Position numbers and translations under genes: made by a program. From contig NZ_RWKI01000005.1 of NCBI RefSeq assembly GCF_003984645.1, positions 124,001 through 188,000 on the forward strand: a DNA stretch of 64,000 nt, in the 5' to 3' direction. The notes under the pieces were generated by a model. That model saw only the letters and a list, made by a program, of their open reading frames with translations. It was not told the origin of the DNA and ran no database searches. The number at the start of each line of letters is the position of its first letter. Position 1 is the stretch's first letter. This stretch comes from Variovorax sp. MHTC-1. Lineage in GTDB: Bacteria; Pseudomonadota; Gammaproteobacteria; Burkholderiales; Burkholderiaceae_C. Below are positions 59,221-64,000 of this stretch, in pieces.

Positions 59221-60138
59221 ATGTTCTCTCACAACAAGCGCCTTCAATACACCCTGCGCGTCGACTCGACCAACCCGGGCCTCGCCAACCTGATGCTGGA
59301 GCAATTCGGCGGCCCGCAGGGCGAGCTGGCCGCCGCCTGCCGCTATTTCACCCAAGCCATCGGCGAAGACGATCCCGGCCGCAAGGACATGCTGTTCGAC
59401 ATCGCGACCGAGGAACTGAGCCACCTCGAGGTGATCGGCACGATGGTGGCGATGCTCAACAAGGGCGCCAAGGGCCGGCTGGCCGAGGGTGTCGATGCCG
59501 AAGCGGACGCGTATCGCACCATCACCGGCGCGGGCAACGACAGCCACCTGACCCAGGTTCTCTACGGCGGCGGGCCGGCGCTGGTGAATTCCGCGGGCGT
59601 CCCCTGGACGGCCGCCTACATCGACAGCATCGGCGAACCCACAGCCGACCTTCGCTCGAACATCGCGGCCGAGGCGCGCGCCAAGATCGTCTATGAACGC
59701 CTGATCAACCTGACCGACGATCCGGGCGTCAAGGAGGCGCTGGGCTTCCTGATGACGCGCGAGATCGCGCACCAGAAATCCTTCGAGAAGGCCCTCTATG
59801 CGATCAGCCCGAACTTCCCGCCGGGCAAGCTGCCCGGGATGCCCGAGTTCACCCAGGTGTACTTCGACATGTCCAAGGGCGGCGAGGTGCGAGGGCCGTG
59901 GAACGAGGGTCCTCAATGGGAGTTCGTGAGCGATCCGGAGGAGCAGATGGCCGTCGACGGGGGAAGCGGCGAGCCGACGGTGGCGCTCGATCCCGACGAC
60001 CAGGCGGCTGTCGACGCGATGGCGCTTCGGACCGCCTCCGATCCGGCGAGCGATCCGCAAACCGGCGCCGAGCTGGGGATGGCGGAAGGCGCGGCGCTGG
60101 ACGCGTTGACGGCGCAGTCGAACAAGCCGAAGCCGTGA
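59221..60138 (+). CDS. Manganese catalase
   Basis: 305 residues from ATG 59221 after AGGAGCAGCTCC. Di-manganese ligands are in FDIATEELSHLEVIGTMV, in AACRYFTQ and in REIAHQKSFEKAL, the four-helix ferritin-like layout of the family. It breaks down hydrogen peroxide without heme. The C-terminal 60 residues (VDGGSGEPTVALDPDDQAAV and onward) are acidic and disordered, not part of the core. This is the second catalase in the window after the heme enzyme at 11329. Confidence 0.94.
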   Translation: MFSHNKRLQYTLRVDSTNPGLANLMLEQFGGPQGELAAACRYFTQAIGEDDPGRKDMLFDIATEELSHLEVIGTMVAMLNKGAKGRLAEGVDAEADAYRTITGAGNDSHLTQVLYGGGPALVNSAGVPWTAAYIDSIGEPTADLRSNIAAEARAKIVYERLINLTDDPGVKEALGFLMTREIAHQKSFEKALYAISPNFPPGKLPGMPEFTQVYFDMSKGGEVRGPWNEGPQWEFVSDPEEQMAVDGGSGEPTVALDPDDQAAVDAMALRTASDPASDPQTGAELGMAEGAALDALTAQSNKPKP

Positions 60139-60166
60139 TGCCGGATTGCGGCAGCGGGAGTACTTC

Positions 60167-60511
60167 ATGACCTGTCGAAGCGCAAGTTTCCGTTGGGGCT
60201 TCGCGGCGCTTGCGCTCGCAGTCGCCGCCGGCCCCGCGATGGCTCAGCCCACCGGAAACCCGAAGGGGACCGCAGCGCCCGCAGCGGAGGGCAATTCCTC
60301 CAAGTCGCCTGCGACCCGCAATCGGGCGGCGCAGCAGGAGGACCGCCGTTCGGACAGCGCCACGAAGCAGGACTCGCGCGCGGTGCGCAGCGGCAATCTG
60401 CGCACGCCCGGTTCCGGGACTTCGGGCGGCCTGTCCGGGCGGCATCCGGGCGGCGGCTCTGCAACCGGCACGACGCAGACCAACCAGGCGCCGCCCGCCG
60501 CCAAGCCCTAG
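60167..60511 (+). CDS. Hypothetical secreted low-complexity protein
   Basis: 114 residues from ATG 60167 with GGGAG upstream. A signal peptide (FRWGFAALALAVAAGPAMAQ) is followed by a polar, disordered stretch rich in Ser, Thr, Gly, Arg and Gln (AAQQEDRRSDSATKQDSRAV). I see no recognised domain. It follows the manganese catalase by 28 bases and may share its transcript. Confidence 0.6.
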   Translation: MTCRSASFRWGFAALALAVAAGPAMAQPTGNPKGTAAPAAEGNSSKSPATRNRAAQQEDRRSDSATKQDSRAVRSGNLRTPGSGTSGGLSGRHPGGGSATGTTQTNQAPPAAKP

Positions 60512-60512
60512 C

Positions 60513-60923
60513 TCAAGCAGGGCTGCTGCCGAGTTGCGCGGCGCGCGCCAGCGCTTCCTGGAGCTGATCGATCGAGTAGGGCTTGCGCAGCCAGATGCCG
60601 TGCCGCGGCATCTGGTCCGGCGCGGGCTGTCCGGTGGCGAAGATGACTGGCAACGCGCAGCGCGCCTCGAGCTTTTCGGCCAGGTCCCGCCCCGACAGTC
60701 CGGGCAGGCCGACATCCGCAATCAGAAGGTCGAAGGCGCCTTCCAGAAAACGGTGGAGCGCGAGTTCCGCGCTCCTCACGCCGGTGGCCCAATGCCCGAG
60801 CGCCCGAAGCAGTTCGATCGTCACCGCGAGGGTGTCGGGATCGTCTTCGACGACGAGGATGCGCAGCCGCGGTGGCACCTTCGGCGTCGGCGCATCGGCG
60901 GCGAATCCATCAGGACCAGGCAT
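60513..60923 (-). CDS. Single-domain response regulator
   Basis: 136 residues. Receiver motifs are RILVVEDDPDTLAV with the acidic pair, Asp in DLLIADVGLPGLSG, Thr in VIFATGQPAPDQ and Lys in IWLRKPYSID. There is no output domain and no kinase next to it, so its partner is elsewhere. It is convergent with the secreted protein gene, with one base between the stops. Confidence 0.85.
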   Translation of the reverse strand: MPGPDGFAADAPTPKVPPRLRILVVEDDPDTLAVTIELLRALGHWATGVRSAELALHRFLEGAFDLLIADVGLPGLSGRDLAEKLEARCALPVIFATGQPAPDQMPRHGIWLRKPYSIDQLQEALARAAQLGSSPA

Positions 60924-60933
60924 GGGTCGACCG

Positions 60934-61842
60934 TCAACCGAGTGCGGTATCGAGAAGCATCATGACGACGAAGCCCAGCATCAGGCCGCCGGTTGCATGG
61001 GCTTCATGCCCCATGCGATGCGACTCGGGAATGATCTCGTGACTGATCACGAAGAGCATGGCGCCCGCCGCCATCGCCAGGCCCCAGGGCAGGAGCCCGG
61101 CCGAAAGGCCGATGAGGGCGGCGCCGAATACTGCGGCCACAGGCTCGACCAGGCCGGACAGCGCACCGAGGCCGGCCGATGCGAGGCGCCCATGGCCCAC
61201 GCTGCGCAGCGCAAGCGCGACCACCATGCCTTCCGGGACATCCTGGATCGAGATGCCCGTGGCGAGGGCCACGGCGCCGACCCGATCGGTGCCGGCGAAG
61301 GCCACGCCGATCGCCAGGCCTTCCGGCAGGTTGTGCAGCGCGATGGCGAAGACGAACAGCCAGACGCGCTTGAGCGCGCGCGCCTGCGGCCCTTCGGCGC
61401 CCTTGACGAAGTGCTCGTGCGGAACCGCACGGTCGATGGCGAACAGCAGCAATGCGCCGAGCAGGATGGCGGTGCCGACGATTCCTCCCGCGCCCCAGTT
61501 GTTCGCCCCCTGGGCCTTGGCGGCCGCCTGCGCCGGGATGACCAGCGAGAACGAGCTGGCGGCCAGCATGACGCCGGCGCCGAAGCCGAGCATGGTGTCG
61601 TAACTGCGTTGCGAGAACCGCTGAGCAAACAGGACCGGCAGCGTCCCGAGCGCCGTGGCGAAGGCTGCCGCCAGGCCGCCGAGCAAGGCCCCCTTCATGC
61701 GCGGATCGTTGCCGGCCATGCCTTCGAAAGCCTGCTGCGAAACGATGATCGCCCCCGCCAGCACGATGGCGATGCCGATCCAGTGTCGAGACGACAACCC
61801 CCGGCGTGGACCGACGCGCAGGGAAGACGTATTCGCTGTCAT
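60934..61842 (-). CDS. ZIP family divalent metal transporter
   Basis: 302 residues from ATG 61842 after GGAGGCCCCG; an in-frame ATG at 61896 is less supported. Eight or so hydrophobic helices. The metal path has FAIALHNLPEGLAIGVAF, then ISIQDVPEGMVVALAL and FVISHEIIPESHRMG, motifs of the ZupT/GufA group. It imports zinc, iron or manganese. The neighbouring manganese catalase makes manganese plausible, but the sequence does not settle this. Confidence 0.92.
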   Translation of the reverse strand: MTANTSSLRVGPRRGLSSRHWIGIAIVLAGAIIVSQQAFEGMAGNDPRMKGALLGGLAAAFATALGTLPVLFAQRFSQRSYDTMLGFGAGVMLAASSFSLVIPAQAAAKAQGANNWGAGGIVGTAILLGALLLFAIDRAVPHEHFVKGAEGPQARALKRVWLFVFAIALHNLPEGLAIGVAFAGTDRVGAVALATGISIQDVPEGMVVALALRSVGHGRLASAGLGALSGLVEPVAAVFGAALIGLSAGLLPWGLAMAAGAMLFVISHEIIPESHRMGHEAHATGGLMLGFVVMMLLDTALG

Positions 61843-61906
61843 CGGGGCCTCCAGGGAGCGAAAAAAGGCGGTGGACAGGACCACCGCCAAACCCACACGA
61901 AGATGG

Positions 61907-62401
61907 CTATGCCGTGGCGCCGGTCAGCTCGGCCATCAGCTCTTCCTTGCGCGCCTCGAGCTGCTCGCGCATGGCGACCAGGTCGAGCCCGCGTGCTGCG
62001 CGCGCCTTCACGAAGATCTGGGTGCGCTCTTCCTTGACGTGGTGATCGATGTACTCGCCGAGCACCGTGACCTTGGCGTCGAATTTGTCGTCGATGTCGG
62101 TGGCTTCCTGGATCTGGGCAATCAGGTCCTTGGCGCTGGCGTGCTCGACTTCCGCTTCATCGAGCAGATCGCTTTCCTTGATGGCTTGGCGCAATCCGGG
62201 ATAGAAGATCTCTTCCTCGATCTGCGCGTGGACGGTCAGCTCCATGCAGATCTCGTTGGCAAGTTCGCGCTTCTTCTGCGAGCTGCTCGCCGCCTTGGAC
62301 TGGGTGAGTTCCTCGTAGGCCTTGAACAACTTCTTGACGTTGCGGTGATCTGTGTCGAGCAGGCTGCAGGCGTCGGACTCTGCGCGCTTGGTGGTGGGCA
62401 T
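61907..62401 (-). CDS. Hemerythrin-domain protein
   Basis: 164 residues from ATG 62401 after CCTGGAGCCCACG; the frame is open to 62494. Di-iron ligands are expected in LLDTDHRNVKKLFKAYEE, MELTVHAQIEEEIFYPGL and EYIDHHVKEERTQIFV, the H, H-x3-E and HH-x3-E pattern. The fold binds oxygen or handles nitric oxide and iron. It lies 64 bases upstream of the ZIP gene on the same strand. Confidence 0.88.
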   Translation of the reverse strand: MPTTKRAESDACSLLDTDHRNVKKLFKAYEELTQSKAASSSQKKRELANEICMELTVHAQIEEEIFYPGLRQAIKESDLLDEAEVEHASAKDLIAQIQEATDIDDKFDAKVTVLGEYIDHHVKEERTQIFVKARAARGLDLVAMREQLEARKEELMAELTGATA

Positions 62402-62621
62402 CGTGGGCTCCAGGTTGATAAGTTTGGGGACTGCAGAGTGCGATGCGTGCATGCCTGTCCACGTAGGATTTACTCGCATGCCGCTGGCGGCCAAGCCTTG
62501 CCGTATGTCTTATGACGTAGGGGTACGCAGGCGATGGCGGAGAAGATCTCGATCGTCCTACTCGCGCACGGTGCCGGTGATCGTTAGATCCCCCCATGCC
62601 AAGCTTTCAAGGAGCGCAGCG

Positions 62622-63251
62622 ATGATCAGAATCGGAATCGTCGATGACCACGCCATCGTGCGTCTGGGCCTGCGCGAGTTCTTCCATGAGCAGGAAGATC
62701 TGCAGGTCGTCGGGGAAGCCGCCGACGGGCGCGAAGCGATCGAGCTGGTTCGCCGGACGAAGGTCGACGTGCTGATGATGGATCTGAACATGCCGGGGCA
62801 AAGCGGCGTCGACGCGCTCATCAGGATCCGGGCGGCGGCACCCGAAGTGGCGATCCTGGTCTTCACCGCCTATCCGCAGGAGCAGTACGCAGCCATTCTT
62901 TTCCAGCTCGGCGCGGGCGGCTTTCTCTGCAAGGAATGCAATCCCGTCGAGATCGTCCGGGCGATTCGCGAACTCGGGCTCGGGCGCCGCCACGTCACAC
63001 CGGCCCTGGCCTCCTTGCTCGCGAATCGGCTGGAAGGGCGAGGCGAGGCACCTCACAACCGTCTTTCGGAGCGCGAATTTCAAGTCTTCCTGAAACTCGC
63101 CAGCGGGATGAGGCCGTCCGCCATCGCACCCGATCTGTCGCTGTCGGCCAAGACCGTCAGCAGCTACAGGGGGCGCGTCATGGCGAAGCTGCACCTGTCG
63201 TCCACCAGCGATCTCACCTACTACGCGTTGAAGCATCAGCTGCTGAGCTGA
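62622..63251 (+). CDS. LuxR/NarL family response regulator
   Basis: 209 residues from ATG 62622 after AAGGAGCGCAGCG. The receiver has IGIVDDHAIVRLGL, phospho-Asp in VLMMDLNMPGQSG, Thr in LVFTAYPQEQYA and Lys in FLCKECNPVEI. The DNA-binding domain is LSEREFQVFLKLASGMRPSA with SLSAKTVSSYRGRVM as recognition helix. It controls transcription when phosphorylated; no kinase is adjacent. It is divergent from the hemerythrin gene, with 220 bases between starts. Confidence 0.93.
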   Translation: MIRIGIVDDHAIVRLGLREFFHEQEDLQVVGEAADGREAIELVRRTKVDVLMMDLNMPGQSGVDALIRIRAAAPEVAILVFTAYPQEQYAAILFQLGAGGFLCKECNPVEIVRAIRELGLGRRHVTPALASLLANRLEGRGEAPHNRLSEREFQVFLKLASGMRPSAIAPDLSLSAKTVSSYRGRVMAKLHLSSTSDLTYYALKHQLLS

Positions 63252-63356
63252 GCCGGGTGCGGACCAACAAATTCACGACTTCGCCTTTTGGCTAGGTAGC
63301 GAAAAAGTAATACTGGGGCATGATACTTGCGGTAACTAAAAAGACCTCAAGTTTCA
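63252..63356 (+). promoter_or_regulatory. A+T-richer gap before the SMR-type gene
   Basis: The 105 bases before ATG 63357 are much richer in A and T than the surroundings. Boxes such as TTGGCT and TAATAC or TGATAC occur, but spacing does not give one clear sigma-70 promoter. A promoter here is likely but not pinpointed. Confidence 0.4.
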
Positions 63357-63731
63357 ATGACGCTCTCCACCTTCTCGATCATTTTCGCCGGCGTGCTGCT
63401 CAATTCCGCGGCACAGCTCATGCTCAAGGCCGGTGCCAAGACGCTCGGATCGGTGGCGATCGGCAGCAGCGCGTCGCTCTTCGCGGCGGGGTGGGGCGCC
63501 GCCACGCAGCCCTGGATCATCGTTGGGCTGGGCTGCTACTTCGTCAGCGCCGGCCTCTGGATCCTGGCGCTGACCCGGGTCGACGTGACGGTGGCCTATC
63601 CGATGCTTTCGATGGGCTACGTGATCGCCGCGCTGTTCGCCTGGCAGCTCTTCGGCGAGGCGCTGACCGGCACGCGGATCGCGGGTATCGCCATCATCCT
63701 GGTCGGCGTCGCGGTGCTGGGCCGCAGCTGA
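63357..63731 (+). CDS. SMR/EamA-type small transporter
   Basis: 124 residues with four hydrophobic helices (IIFAGVLLNSAAQLMLKAGA, then WIIVGLGCYFVSAGLWILAL, and others). This is the half-size EamA/SMR layout, as in ArnE-like flippase subunits. The VDVTVAYPMLSMGYVIAALF region matches small multidrug-resistance-like proteins. The next gene begins 1 base after the stop and looks like a UbiA/HAD protein, so it could flip a lipid-linked sugar or polyprenyl product. Confidence 0.82.
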   Translation: MTLSTFSIIFAGVLLNSAAQLMLKAGAKTLGSVAIGSSASLFAAGWGAATQPWIIVGLGCYFVSAGLWILALTRVDVTVAYPMLSMGYVIAALFAWQLFGEALTGTRIAGIAIILVGVAVLGRS

Positions 63732-63732
63732 G

Positions 63733-64000
63733 ATGGCGCTCCTTCCTCTCTACGTCGATCTCGACGGGACCCTGATCGCGACCGACTCGCTGCACGAGTC
63801 GCTGCTCAAGCTGGTGCGCGCCGCGCCGCTTGCGCTGCTGAGCCTGCCGCAGTGGCTGCTGCAAGGCAGGGCCGCGCTCAAGCGCGAAGTGGCGCTGCGC
63901 ACCACGATCGACGTGAGTACCTTGCCCTACCGGCCCGAAGTGCTCGAATTCGTGCGCAGCGCGCGCAAGGCCGGGCGCCGCATCGTGCTGGCGACGGCCA
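63733..64000 (+). CDS. HAD-domain protein, probably HAD-UbiA prenyltransferase fusion (3' truncated by window)
   Basis: Only the first 89 residues are in the window. YVDLDGTLIATDSLHESLLK has the DxDGT nucleophile motif of HAD phosphatases, followed by a helical stretch (PLALLSLPQWLLQGRAALKR) and VRSARKAGRRIVLATA, the second HAD motif. In several beta-proteobacteria this HAD unit is joined to a UbiA-like prenyltransferase. The gene starts 1 base after the SMR-type gene, consistent with a shared transcript. The rest lies beyond the window. Confidence 0.75.
   Translation, partial: MALLPLYVDLDGTLIATDSLHESLLKLVRAAPLALLSLPQWLLQGRAALKREVALRTTIDVSTLPYRPEVLEFVRSARKAGRRIVLATA

Noticed and set aside
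1..64000. tRNA, rRNA, CRISPR, insertion sequence or prophage genes
   Set aside because: No cloverleaf-like tRNA, repeat-spacer array, transposase or phage structural gene was recognised on either strand.

Overview
This is a GC-rich bacterial chromosome segment with dense, frequently overlapping genes (ATGA and GTGA junctions), long spurious open frames opposite real genes, and gene families typical of Betaproteobacteria. The gene content (argB beside slmA, the DUF3348/DUF802/OmpA/DUF2894 operon, TRAP sugar-acid transport, Comamonadaceae-style multi-hairpin repeats) suggests Comamonadaceae, most likely Variovorax or a close relative. That assignment is inference. I see no rRNA, tRNA, CRISPR array, complete insertion sequence or prophage.

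Layout. 1-8.4 kb: surface polysaccharide cluster with an ABC exporter (Wzm/Wzt type), a GDP-mannose enzyme, four glycosyltransferases and a WecA/MraY-type initiating transferase. 8.4-13 kb: argB, galE, slmA and a heme catalase. 13-23.4 kb: small envelope proteins, a LysE exporter, an idonate/gluconate dehydrogenase pair, a flavodiiron-like metallo-hydrolase, a divergent MurA homologue, a secreted lipase-like hydrolase, and a CCATG microsatellite. 23.5-29.7 kb: an AI-2E-type membrane protein, then Ku, a MerR-TPR protein and LigD (non-homologous end joining), followed by two small stress membrane proteins. 29.7-35.6 kb: a broken class III cyclase, a phospholipase D lipoprotein, and two divergent cyclic-nucleotide-binding-domain proteins, one with a GNAT-like part and one a patatin phospholipase. 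35.9-37.5 kb: a two-component pair.

37.7-41.4 kb holds a four-gene overlapping operon encoding an ExbB/MotA-like protein with a very long coiled-coil tail and a MotB/OmpA-like partner, between two domains of unknown function. It resembles the ZorA/ZorB motor of Zorya defence but has none of the other Zorya genes. I consider it the best candidate for an undescribed system here. 42-46 kb carries a hydrolase and a KaiC-like double ATPase translationally coupled to a hybrid histidine kinase. 46-49.8 kb has a divergent uracil-DNA glycosylase, an amidohydrolase and a secreted CXXCH protein.

49.9-59.1 kb is a sugar-acid catabolic locus. It has a UxaA-type dehydratase, a TRAP transporter, a FadR-type regulator, two short-chain dehydrogenases and a fumarylacetoacetase-fold hydrolase. 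This set fits oxidative breakdown of a 6-deoxy sugar acid such as L-fuconate or L-rhamnonate to pyruvate and lactate, with an Ldh2-family dehydrogenase alongside. 59.2-63.3 kb is stress related: manganese catalase, a ZIP transporter, hemerythrin and two response regulators. The window ends in an SMR/EamA-type transporter and the start of a HAD-domain protein, probably a HAD-UbiA prenyltransferase.
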